DNA from: Mesostigma viride
Lineage: Eukaryota > Streptophyta > Mesostigmatophyceae > Mesostigmatales > Mesostigmataceae
Assembly (NCBI GenBank): GCA_009746045.1
Contig: RPFO01000164.1
Coordinates: 3,791,740-3,855,739, forward strand
Length of the DNA stretch: 64,000 nt
Direction of reading: 5' to 3'
A model generated the notes under the pieces. That model worked only from the letters and a program-made list of their open reading frames with translations. It did no database searches and was not told where the DNA came from. The position numbers and the translations under genes are program-made. This document shows positions 56,001 through 64,000 of the stretch, piece by piece. Position 1 is the first letter of the stretch; each line of letters starts with the position of its first letter.

Positions 56001-59000
56001 ATAATGGGATATAACTGTGGGGTATAATATATTAACCGGTGGGATATGTGATAATGGGATATAACTGTGGGGTATAATATATTAACCAGTGGGATATGTG
56101 ATAATGGGATATAACCGTGGGGTATAATATATTAACCGGTGGGATATGTGATAATGGGATATAACTGTGGGGTATAATATATTAACCAGTGGGATATGTG
56201 ATAATGGGATATAACTGTGGGGTATAATATATTAACCGGTGGGATATGTGATAATGGGATATAACTGTGGGGTATAATATATTAACCAGTGGGATATGTG
56301 ATAATGGGATATAACTGTGGGGTATAATATATTAACCGGTGGGATATGTGATAATGGGATATAACTGTGGGGTATAATATATTAACCAGTGGGATATGTG
56401 ATAATGGGATATAACTGTGGGGTATAATATATTAACCGGTGGGATATGTGATAATGGGATATAACTGTGGGGTATAATATATTAACCGGTGGGATATGTG
56501 ATAATGGGATATAACTGTGGGGTATAATATATTAACCAGTGGGATATGTGATAATGGGATATAACTGTGGGGTATAATATATTAACCGGTGGGATATGTG
56601 ATAATGGGATATAACTGTGGGGTATAATATATTAACCGTGGGATATGTGATAATGGGATATAACTGTGGGGTATAATATATTAACCGGTGGGATATGTGA
56701 TAATGGGATATAACTGTGGGGTATAATATATTAACCGGTGGGATATGTGATAATGGGATATAACTGTGGGGTATAATATATTAACCGGTGGGATATGTGA
56801 TAATGGGATATAACTGTGGGGTATAATATATTAACCGGTGGGGTATAACCGTGGGGTATAATATATTAACCGGTGGGATATGTGATAATGGGATATAACT
56901 GTGGGGTATAATATATTAACCAGTGGGATATGTGATAATGGGATATAACTGTGGGGTATAATATATTAACCGGTGGGATATGTGATAATGGGATATAACT
57001 GTGGGGTATAATATATTAACCGGTGGGATATGTGATAATGGGATATAACTGTGGGGTATAATATATTAACCGGTGGGATATGTGATAATGGGATATAACT
57101 GTGGGGTATAATATATTAACCGGTGGGATATGTGATAATGGGATATAACTGTGGGGTATAATATATTAACCGGTGGGATATGTGATAATGGGATATAACT
57201 GTGGGGTATAATATATTAACCGGTGGGATATGTGATAATGGGATATAACTGTGGGGTATAATATATTAACCGGTGGGATATGTGATAATGGGATATAACT
57301 GTGGGGTATAATATATTAACCGGTGGGATATGTGATAATGGGATATAACCGTGGGGTATAATATATTAACCGGTGGGATATGTGATAATGGGATATAACT
57401 GTGGGGTATAATATATTAACCGGTGGGATATGTGATAATGGGATATAACTGTGGGGTATAATATATTAACCGGTGGGATATGTGATAATGGGATATAACT
57501 GTGGGGTATAATATATTAACCGGTGGGATATGTGATAATGGGATATAACCGTGGGGTATAATATATTAACCGGTGGGATATGTGATAATGGGATATAACC
57601 GTGGGGTATAATATATTAACCGGTGGGATATGTGATAATGGGATATAACTGTGGGGTATAATATATTAACCAGTGGGATATGTGATAATGGGATATAACT
57701 GTGGGGTATAATATATTAACCGGTGGGATATGTGATAATGGGATATAACTGTGGGGTATAATATATTAACCGGTGGGATATGTGATAATGGGATATAACG
57801 TGGGGTATAATATATTAACCGGTGGGATATGTGATAATGGGATATAACTGTGGGGTATAATATATTAACCAGTGGGATATGTGATAATGGGATATAACTG
57901 TGGGGTATAATATATTAACCGGTGGGATATGTGATAATGGGATATAACTGTGGGGTATAATATATTAACCAGTGGGATATGTGATAATGGGATATAACTG
58001 TGGGGTATAATATATTAACCGGTGGGATATGTGATAATGGGATATAACTGTGGGGTATAATATATTAACCGGTGGGATATGTGATAATGGGATATAACTG
58101 TGGGGTATAATATATTAACCGGTGGGATATGTGATAATGGGATATAACTGTGGGGTATAATATATTAACCGGTGGGATATGTGATAATGGGATATAACTG
58201 TGGGGTATAATATATTAACCATATATAATGGGATATAACTGTGGGGTATAATATATTAACCGGTGGGATATGTGATAATGGGATATAACTGTGGGGTATA
58301 ATATATTAACCAGTGGGATATGTGATAATGGGATATAACTGTGGGGTATAATATATTAACCGGTGGGATATGTGATAATGGGATATAACTGTGGGGTATA
58401 ATATATTAACCGGTGGGATATGTGATAATGGGATATAACTGTGGGGTATAATATATTAACCAGTGGGATATGTGATAATGGGATATAACTGTGGGGTATA
58501 ATATATTAACCGGTGGGATATGTGATAATGGGATATAACTGTGGGGTATAATATATTAACCAGTGGGATATGTGATAATGGGATATAACTGTGGGGTATA
58601 ATATATTAACCGGTGGGATATGTGATAATGGGATATAACCGTGGGGTATAATATATTAACCGGTGGGATATGTGATAATGGGATATAACTGTGGGGTATA
58701 ATATATTAACCGGTGGGATATGTGATAATGGGATATAACTGTGGGGTATAATATATTAACCGGTGGGATATGTGATAATGGGATATAACCGTGGGGTATA
58801 ATATATTAACCGGTGGGATATGTGATAATGGGATATAACTGTGGGGTATAATATATTAACCAGTGGGATATGTGATAATGGGATATAACTGTGGGGTATA
58901 ATATATTAACCGTGGGATATGTGATAATGGGATATAACTGTGGGGTATAATATATTAACCGGTGGGATATGTGATAATGGGATATAACTGTGGGGTATAA

Positions 59001-62000
59001 TATATTAACCAGTGGGATATGTGATAATGGGATATAACTGTGGGGTATAATATATTAACCGGTGGGATATGTGATAATGGGATATAACTGTGGGGTATAA
59101 TATATTAACCGGTGGGATATGTGATAATGGGATATAACTGTGGGGTATAATATATTAACCGGTGGGATATGTGATAATGGGATATAACTGTGGGGTATAA
59201 TATATTAACCAGTGGGATATGTGATAATGGGATATAACTGTGGGGTATAATATATTAACCAGTGGGATATGTGATAATGGGATATAACTGTGGGGTATAA
59301 TATATTAACCGGTGGGATATGTGATAATGGGATATAACTGTGGGGTATAATATATTAACCAGTGGGATATGTGATAATGGGATATAACTGTGGGGTATAA
59401 TATATTAACCAGTGGGATATGTGATAATGGGATATAACTGTGGGGTATAATATATTAACCGTGGGATATGTGATAATGGGATATAACTGTGGGGTATAAT
59501 ATATTAACCAGTGGGATATGTGATAATGGGATATAACTGTGGGGTATAATATATTAACCAGTGGGATATGTGATAATGGGATATAACTGTGGGGTATAAT
59601 ATATTAACCGGTGGGATATGTGATAATGGGATATAACTGTGGGGTATAATATATTAACCAGTGGGATATGTGATAATGGGATATAACTGTGGGGTATAAT
59701 ATATTAACCAGTGGGATATGTGATAATGGGATATAACTGTGGGGTATAATATATTAACCGTGGGATATGTGATAATGGGATATAACTGTGGGGTATAATA
59801 TATTAACCGGTGGGATATGTGATAATGGGATATAACTGTGGGGTATAATATATTAACCAGTGGGATATGTGATAATGGGATATAACTGTGGGGTATAATA
59901 TATTAACCAGTGGGATATGTGATAATGGGATATAACCGTGGGGTATAATATATTAACCGGTGGGATATGTGATAATGGGATATAACCGTGGGGTATAATA
60001 TATTAACCGGTGGGATATGTGATAATGGGATATAACTGTGGGGTATAATATATTAACCGGTGGGATATGTGATAATGGGATATAACTGTGGGGTATAATA
60101 TATTAACCAGTGGGATATGTGATAATGGGATATAACTGTGGGGTATAATATATTAACCAGTGGGATATGTGATAATGGGATATAACCGTGGGGTATAATA
60201 TATTAACCGGTGGGATATGTGATAATGGGATATAACCGTGGGGTATAATATATTAACCGGTGGGATATGTGATAATGGGATATAACCGTGGGGTATAATA
60301 TATTAACCGGTGGGATATGTGATAATGGGATATAACTGTGGGGTATAATATATTAACCAGTGGGATATGTGATAATGGGATATAACCGTGGGGTATAATA
60401 TATTAACCGGTGGGATATGTGATAATGGGATATAACTGTGGGGTATAATATATTAACCAGTGGGATATGTGATAATGGGATATAACTGTGGGGTATAATA
60501 TATTAACCGGTGGGATATGTGATAATGGGATATAACCGTGGGGTATAATATATTAACCAGTGGGATATGTGATAATGGGATATAACTGTGGGGTATAATA
60601 TATTAACCGGTGGGATATGTGATAATGGGATATAACTGTGGGGTATAATATATTAACCGGTGGGATATGTGATAATGGGATATAACCGTGGGGTATAATA
60701 TATTAACCGTGGGATATGTGATAATGGGATATAACCGTGGGGTATAATATATTAACCGTGGGATATGTGATAATGGGATATAACCGTGGGGTATAATATA
60801 TTAACCGGTGGGATATGTGATAATGGGATATAACTGTGGGGTATAATATATTAACCAGTGGGATATGTGATAATGGGATATAACTGTGGGGTATAATATA
60901 TTAACCGGTGGGATATGTGATAATGGGATATAACCGTGGGGTATAATATATTAACCGGTGGGATATGTGATAATGGGATATAACTGTGGGGTATAATATA
61001 TTAACCGGTGGGATATGTGATAATGGGATATAACTGTGGGGTATAATATATTAACCGGTGGGATATGTGATAATGGGATATAACTGTGGGGTATAATATA
61101 TTAACCGGTGGGATATGTGATAATGGGATATAACTGTGGGGTATAATATATTAACCAGTGGGATATGTGATAATGGGGTATAACTGTGGGGTATAATATA
61201 TTAACCAGTGGGATATGTGATAATGGGATATAACCGTGGGGTATAATATATTAACCAGTGGGATATGTGATAATGGGATATAACTGTGGGGTATAATATA
61301 TTAACCAGTGGGATATGTGATAATGGGATATAACTGTGGGGTATAATATATTAACCAGTGGGATATGTGATAATGGGATATAACCGTGGGGTATAATATA
61401 TTAACCAGTGGGATATGTGAAGTGGTCTTTGGGAACATATGGTTACCAAATATACTATTTTCTGCTCCACCGCCCCCTAGTAGTGTTATAGTGTGTGTTA
61501 AGAAGGCAACCAATACTTTGTGGCAGTATTGTGCTAGATGTCTGCTCTTTATTTTCTACCTGCATTCGATGGCGGTTAGGTGTCCCAAGCCCTGCCGCGT
61601 AGCTGTGCAACCTTGGAGGGTTGAACGCAGTGACCGCCTCCTTTGTTAAGTTAGCGCCGTTCACTCTGAGATCTGGTGGATGCATGCCAACCTGCGTGTG
61701 CTAATGTGTGTGCTAAAAGAATGCACCAACATGCTGCACCGACGTGCTTGCCCTCGGGGGGGGGGCGCAGGTCGAAAACCCAGGCGCGGAGGTGGCAGAG
61801 CTGCTGAAGCTCATCTGCAAGATCTACTGGTCATCCACCTATGTACGTACCCTGCTGGCCCCACCCTTCCGGCCTCGCCCGCCAACCCCGTGCCAATGCA
61901 CCCATGCGCATGCGGCTCCACCATGTGCACGTTCGCTATAGCGTTGCAAGCCGATCCAGTGGTGACCAAATTTCATCTTTAGGTTAAGCTAACCCGCATA

Positions 62001-63639
62001 TCCACCCACCCCTATCCCGTTGGTTAGATGCCTGGCTGCCTCCCCGTTGTCAAGTGTTTCAAGCCCTCTGGCAGGACACGGCCCATCCTGCCTCGTCATG
62101 TCAGTACCTTCTTTTACCTCTGTAGACCCTCGAGCCGTTCTGAACCCGTGGGCGCAATAAGATTGTTGGTCGCTTGTTGAGTGAAATCCGCACGGCCCTC
62201 TGAATAGCCCATGTTGGTAGCACAGTAGGAGGGGATTCCTGCCCAGTCTTTCCACCCATGTCCACCGTCCCTGCCCGCCCTCCTTGTATCTAATATCTAT
62301 TAATTGTCACTGGCCTTGCATGCCTGCCCCCCCCCCGCCCCCCCCCATGCATCCCTGTTTGTGCCCCCCCCCCCCCACACACAGCTGGAGATGCCCCCCA
62401 CCCTGATGGAGCCCAACGTGTTCTCCTCATGGATGACCTTCTTCCAAGCGCTCATCCACAAACCGGTGCCGGTGGACGCGACGCCTGCGGGCGCGCGGGA
62501 CCGCGAGTCCCTGGACAACTCCCCCTGGTGGAAGTGCAAGAAGTGGGCGCTGCAGGTTATCAACCGCTTCTTCAGCCGGTGGGTTGGGTGGGACATGTTG
62601 TTGGCTCATCTGTTGGTTACTCTCGTGATGGAAGTGCTAGCACCGGGCGCTGCAGGGGGTTGTGGGTGGAATGCGTAATTTGTTTACTGCAGATTGAGGC
62701 AGCGGTGTCGTCCATGCCAAGTGGTGCAGGTTGTGGTCTTTGATGACATGAATATTCGATAATTCTCCCTGCCCAATGGGCCGGCCTCTCCACTACCTTT
62801 TTTTCCCACGGGCTGCTTCATCTATTGCTAAGTCGTCTTTTGGTACGTTGTCTCTTGCCGCGTCCTCCATTGCTACGCCGTCTAAAGCTGTGTCGTCAAT
62901 TGCGATGCTGTCTATTGCCACTTCATCTATAGCTACGCTGTCTATAGCTATGCTGTCTATTGCCACTTCATCTATAGCTACGCTGTCTATAGCTATGCTG
63001 TCTATTGCCACTTCATCTATAGCTACACTGTCTATAGCTATGCTGTCTATTGCCACTTCGTCTATAGCTACACTGTCTATAGCTATGCTGTCTATTGCCA
63101 CTTCGTCTATAGCTACACTGTCTATAGCTATGCTGTCTATCGCCACTTCGTCTATAGCTACACTGTCTATAGCTATGCTGTCTATTGTCACTTCGTCTAT
63201 AGCTACACTGTCTATAGCTATGCTGTCTATTGCGATTTCCTCTACTGCCACGTTATCTAAAGCCATGCTGTCCTGTGGCTGTCTATCTGCGGCAGTGAGA
63301 GGAGCTAGGGCGCCCTCCCTTCTTCTCGTTGTGTATAGGCGTTGACGTTCGTTTATTGGCACCCACATGACGCAGCCGAGATAATTCAAGTGGTTGTCAA
63401 ACTAAGGCCTCGCTGTCTATTCCTTCCCGTCCCTTCCCCTCCCTTCCCCCATTTCATGCCCACAGGTACGGAAACCCGAAGATGAGCCCCGACGAGCTCA
63501 AGCCGTTTGCGACCATGTTCCAGAAGCACTTTGCCAACAAGTTCCTGGAGACCTACTGCAACCTGCTCTCTGTGCTGCGCAGCGGGGGGCACCTGTCGGA
63601 CCGCGTGGTCAACCTGGCGCTGCAGTACCTAACGTACAG
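34902..63639 (+). CDS. Importin-7/8-type karyopherin beta, 5' part (8 exons)
   Basis: Exons: 34902-35003, 36737-36869, 37687-37783, 38131-38289, 38897-38987, 61771-61842, 62385-62578, 63466-63639. Together they give about 340 codons, roughly a third of the usual length of this family (about 1,000 residues); the rest lies beyond the window. All seven introns are GT-AG and all phases agree. The protein starts MAVMVDAAMLCSVLQNAL; the importin N-terminal domain (AGELQLDQ ... VRQFCAIYLKNMV) is encoded by exons 1-2, followed by HEAT-like helices such as WWKCKKWAL. Such proteins carry cargo through nuclear pores with Ran-GTP; IPO7/IPO8, yeast Nmd5/Sxm1 and plant SAD2 are relatives. Assignment rests on remembered family features. 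Intron 5 is 22.8 kb and satellite filled. Confidence 0.85.
35999..36284. repeat. 72-bp tandem repeat, four copies, in intron 1
   Basis: Four near-identical units start CATCGCCCAGCC and contain GATCCAACAGCTTGAATAAC and GGCGGCATTAT. Copies 1 and 3 share CCCTTACTGG and copies 2 and 4 share CCTTTACTGG, so the array probably grew by doubling of a two-unit block. Because 72 is divisible by three, frames stay open on both strands; these are not genes. Confidence 0.9.
36605..36650 (+). repeat. Ghost copy of the start of importin exon 2
   Basis: ATGAAGCAGCTACCGGGCCA ... GGTCAGCATGCTGCC resembles the first 38 bases of exon 2 (ATGAAGCACCTGCCGGGCCA ... GGGCAGCATGCTGCA). It sits about 130 bp upstream in the intron and loses similarity after that. 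It is a partial exon duplication, not an exon. Confidence 0.6.
36737..36869 (+). CDS. Importin exon 2
   Basis: Encodes MKHLPGHMGSMLQVI through VRQFCAIYLKNMVHKDW to the first base of a Val codon. This is the core of the importin N-terminal (IBN) domain. The acceptor is preceded by a run of about 18 C. Donor GTGAGC. Confidence 0.85.
37400..37485 (+). repeat. G-rich tract in intron 2
   Basis: A dense series of GGGGT, GGGGC and GGGGG runs lies on the coding strand, enough for one or more G-quadruplexes in DNA or pre-mRNA. It is short-unit repeat DNA (GTGGG then GGCGG) with no coding content. Confidence 0.75.
37687..37783 (+). CDS. Importin exon 3
   Basis: Encodes (V)EDTQPSRFLPEEKQILRDN to HTPHEI and two bases of Arg. 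The segment LP..EK..LR.N..EA matches the helix after the IBN domain in this family. Acceptor CTTGCAG, donor GTGCGC. Confidence 0.85.
38131..38289 (+). CDS. Importin exon 4
   Basis: Encodes SQLGECMRMLVMSDFPESWP then a helical repeat ending LRLLSRKY(E). The DFPE.WP motif is characteristic of beta-karyopherins. The acceptor AATAAACAG follows a long C tract; donor GTGAGT. Confidence 0.85.
38897..38987 (+). CDS. Importin exon 5
   Basis: Encodes (E)FKDEEERGPMRPIVNAFFPI then LQMAEALLQ. The donor is GTGCGG at 38988, chosen because it keeps phase 0 with exon 6. A later GTAG at 39013 would break the frame. Confidence 0.75.
39018..45575. repeat. 50-bp satellite array, left block, in importin intron 5
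   Basis: About 131 tandem units of 50 bp, made of GTGGGGTATAATATATTAAC followed by C[A/G]GTGGGATATGTGATAAT and GGGATATAAC[C/T]. Variation is confined mostly to a few positions (A/G before GTGGG, C/T before GTGG, A/G in GATATA) plus rare shortened units near 39065, 41050, 41285 and 44215. The core GGTATAATATATTAACC is a near-palindrome. No coding frame persists. Confidence 0.95.
45576..45781 (+). repeat. Split direct repeat A1
   Basis: 206 bp beginning TGGTGAGCTATGCTCATTTT, repeated as A2 at 49874. It includes GCTATAAAGGG at about 45731, a TATA-like box upstream of the Gag start. Confidence 0.9.
45850..46953 (+). CDS. Gag-like ORF1 of the PAT element
   Basis: 367 codons from an ATG in ACCATGACC context, 68 bp after repeat A1. 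It starts MTSVTAPERNFIAKLKQEAR, has a Gly/Pro/Ala-rich linker near residues 90-140, and a helical second half. No zinc knuckle is seen. Position and length suit the Gag/ORF1 protein of DIRS-group elements, which packages the RNA; this role is inferred from position only. The frame is intact. Confidence 0.65.
   Translation: MTSVTAPERNFIAKLKQEAREGCTPKEAATAVQKILGEGHWLERIQKLNPGRAKNVMDVLEKRGFVSDWDGEEALADVLAAQLGEAIAEPDPPVSAGGVGAGGVPPSAGGGGGAGHGGPGAGEEDGAPGAIDQDVADLDRNIGRLLGTETGYATPAGGLPSRPGNARTGGDIGDLISAMSKLLDQAKTPATASPAAAATAGRLARTKGVALSGHAVPVLVSNMLEAVLPGMLDYAESVGGKSIRASLMLTMHGSSASGERRMLLLQMAGILDTMVTEFGYWATPRSEVILELAAAEYLAKLITACQLVDVGSTGWKGTPSAMLPFQEGGAMLASPAVRAAMSMGKLQHKLEQGPGKKGQGGPSNNNK
47150..48177 (+). 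pseudogene. Reverse transcriptase remnant of the PAT element
   Basis: A first frame (47150-47389) reaches LLPPLGEQF and a stop. The next frame continues NDESRMVRTLSPAERILQKS. RT-type motifs follow: VGKPDGRIRLIVDNRR, SDLDSYYNRLRLP (probable first catalytic Asp) and WPMGNKLAVAVAQ. The expected YxDD box and the thumb are not intact; the nearest match is CADDS at 48097-48111 just before the switch to the RNase H frame. I read this as an internally deleted polymerase. Confidence 0.6.
48098..49479 (+). pseudogene. RNase H - 2A-like - tyrosine recombinase polyprotein, frameshifted
   Basis: Residues 35-130 hold the DIRS-type RNase H: HINVKEAIAA, RLVDSSAVVGAF and VATDHNPADKASR. GDVHPNPGP follows at 141-149. 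The tyrosine recombinase then runs from about 160, with the catalytic Arg in LRISEALGL (Arg291) and HSLRHG (His388, Arg391). A run of six G at 49274-49279 shifts the frame; the second frame carries IQLRGRWASALSVTRYIG, with the nucleophile Tyr at 49363-49365, and ends at 49479. One more G would restore the frame, so the break is a single-base change in a homopolymer or a sequencing error. Confidence 0.75.
48518..48544 (+). other. 2A-like ribosome-skipping motif
   Basis: GDVHPNPGP lies between the RNase H and recombinase domains. The 2A consensus is D(V/I)ExNPGP; here His replaces the Glu, while NPGP is intact. It would release the recombinase from the RT-RNase H part without a separate start codon. 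Activity is not shown. Confidence 0.5.
49676..49873 (+). repeat. Split direct repeat B1
   Basis: 198 bp from GGGTAGAGCAGGGGCACAGC to AGAAATGGATT, directly joined to A2 and repeated as B2 at 50104-50301. It contains TGTAATAAATTTG, a possible polyadenylation region (algal TGTAA signal). Confidence 0.9.
49874..50079 (+). repeat. Split direct repeat A2
   Basis: Second copy of the 206-bp A repeat, immediately after B1. The B1-A2 junction has the same sequence that circular-junction recombination would produce. Confidence 0.9.
50104..50301 (+). repeat. Split direct repeat B2
   Basis: Second copy of the 198-bp B repeat. It forms the right end of the element and abuts satellite sequence without target duplication. 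Confidence 0.9.
50302..61420. repeat. 50-bp satellite array, right block, in importin intron 5
   Basis: About 222 units continue the same 50-bp satellite in the same phase and orientation. The GGTATA variant is rare after about 51620, so this block looks more homogenised than the left one. Odd units include GATAATGGCCAATGGGATA near 50749 (also near 45217), a shortened unit near 56835 and CCATATATAATGG near 58219. The array ends within a unit at 61420. Confidence 0.95.
61421..61770 (+). other. End of importin intron 5, unique sequence
   Basis: Ordinary intron sequence lies between the satellite and exon 6. It ends in a G run and GCGCAG. No repeat or frame of interest. Confidence 0.6.
61771..61842 (+). 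CDS. Importin exon 6
   Basis: 72 bases, phase 0 at both ends, encoding VENPGAEVAELLKLICKIYW and SSTY. LLKLICKI.W is conserved in the IPO7/8 family. Acceptor GCGCAG, donor GTACGT. It is the first exon after the 22.8-kb intron. Confidence 0.8.
62385..62578 (+). CDS. Importin exon 7
   Basis: Encodes LEMPPTLMEPNVFSSWMTFF, a loop, then SPWWKCKKWALQVINRFFS. WWKCKKWA is a signature of IPO7/8-type importins. The acceptor CACACAG follows long C tracts (62326-62376). Donor GTGGGT. Confidence 0.85.
62857..63262. repeat. 15/45-bp tandem repeat in intron 7
   Basis: A 45-bp unit consists of three diverged 15-bp words (TCTATAGCTATGCTG, TCTATTGCCACTTCA, TCTATAGCTACGCTG). About eight to nine 45-bp units are present, with older 15-bp words on the flanks. 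Frames on both strands (SIAMLSIATSSIATL or its complement) are products of the repeat. Confidence 0.9.
63288..63385. repeat. Dispersed ~95-bp repeat, copy 2
   Basis: This block matches 9644-9742 (GCTAGGGCGCCCTCCCT, then TTGGCACCCAC and TGACGCAG) in the same orientation. It follows the 15-bp repeat and precedes exon 8. Confidence 0.5.
63466..63639 (+). CDS. Importin exon 8 (last visible)
   Basis: Encodes (R)YGNPKMSPDELKPFATMFQ, then FLETYCNLLSVLRSGGHLSD and VVNLALQYLTY, ending with two bases of the next codon. Acceptor CCCACAG, donor GTAGGG. Its last ~50 bases are the source of the tandem repeat that follows. Confidence 0.8.
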
Positions 63640-64000
63640 GTAGGGTGGGCGCGTGTCGGACCGCGTGGTCAACCGGGCGCTGCAGTACGTACCGTACAGG
63701 TAGGGTGGGCGCGTGTCGGACCGCGTGGTCAACCGGGCGCTGCAGTACCTACCGTACAGGTAGGGTGGGCGCGTGTCGGACCGCGTGGTCCACCAGGTGC
63801 TGCAGTACCTCACGTACAGGTAGGGTGGGCGCGTGTCGGACCGCGTGGTCAACCGGGCGCTGCAGTACGTACCGTACAGGTAGGGTGGGCGCGTGTCGGA
63901 CCGCGTGGTCAACCGGGCGCTGCAGTACGTACCGTACAGGTAGGGTGGGCGCGTGTCGGACCGCGTGGTCAACCGGGCGCTGCAGTACCTACCGTACAGG
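63590..64000 (+). repeat. 60-bp tandem repeat of exon 8 end plus donor
   Basis: Nearly seven units of exactly 60 bp contain TGTCGGACCGCGTGGTCAAC, CTGCAGTAC and CGTACAG followed by GTAGGGTGGGCGCG. The first unit is the true exon end (ACCTGGCGC, TACCTAACG); later units carry ACCGGGCGC and mostly TACGTACCG, so they were amplified from one altered copy. Each unit repeats the splice donor. Read-through in frame meets TAG in every unit. The array continues past the window. Confidence 0.9.

Noticed and set aside
39018..61420. CRISPR-like regular repeats
   Set aside because: The 50-bp units are contiguous with no variable spacers, lie in a eukaryotic intron, and vary only at a few positions. It is a satellite array.
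62776..63389. 198- and 189-codon frames (IDSVAIDEVAIDS / SIATSSIATL repeats)
   Set aside because: They are produced by the 15/45-bp intron repeat, which keeps both strands open. They lie between two importin exons.
63553..63972. 139-codon minus-strand frame of TTRSDTRPPYLYG units
   Set aside because: It is the complement of the 60-bp exon-end repeat.

Overview
The window is nuclear DNA of a eukaryote, most likely a volvocine-type green alga. The evidence is a host gene split by GT-AG introns, CG-rich coding exons in AT-richer flanks, a PAT/Kangaroo-type tyrosine-recombinase retroelement (a group first described in Volvox), and dense nested transposons. Species level cannot be set from sequence alone. 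Only two host genes are recognised: a TPR-repeat protein on the minus strand (16847-18655) and the 5' third of an importin-7/8-type karyopherin on the plus strand (34902 to beyond 64000).

Region 1-16270 is a nested stack of retroelements. Five copies (A-E) of a roughly 2-kb element share a 5' start (CGAGCCACGAGCCACGAG), one L1-ORF1p-like RNA-binding protein gene, a 3'UTR and a 3' end carrying CTCCCAACGGAG followed by a TTAATTAA tail. None has a reverse transcriptase. Target-site duplications give the order: C landed at a GGGCCGGCA site, B landed at C's 3' junction, D landed in C's 3'UTR and A landed in B's 3'UTR. A SINE-like unit, two TTAA-flanked elements, one MULE- or hAT-like element and a short insertion then landed in those. 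A 730-bp 3' fragment of an RT-bearing LINE inside copy E has the same 3' end, so it could represent the family that supplies the RT.

Region 16270-34900 holds the TPR gene, a TA-flanked inverted-repeat element right upstream of it (18733-21336), and a large APE-type LINE on the minus strand (21339-34400). That LINE is broken by a 1.74-kb palindrome-ended element (24506-26246) and a 5.49-kb CACTA-like element (28428-33915) that landed inside its ORF1.

Region 34902-64000 is the importin gene: eight exons are visible (about 340 codons). Intron 5 is 22.8 kb and consists almost wholly of a 50-bp satellite (39018-45575 and 50302-61420, about 350 units). The satellite is split by a 4.7-kb PAT-type element with A1-ORFs-B1A2-B2 split direct repeats. 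The last visible exon is followed by a 60-bp tandem repeat made of the exon end plus its splice donor.

The most unusual signals are the ORF1-only retroelement family with a candidate partner LINE, three elements that share a non-coding core but have different ends and different target duplications, the satellite-filled intron of an expectedly essential transport gene, and a 2A-like motif between RNase H and tyrosine recombinase. All comparisons were made by eye.
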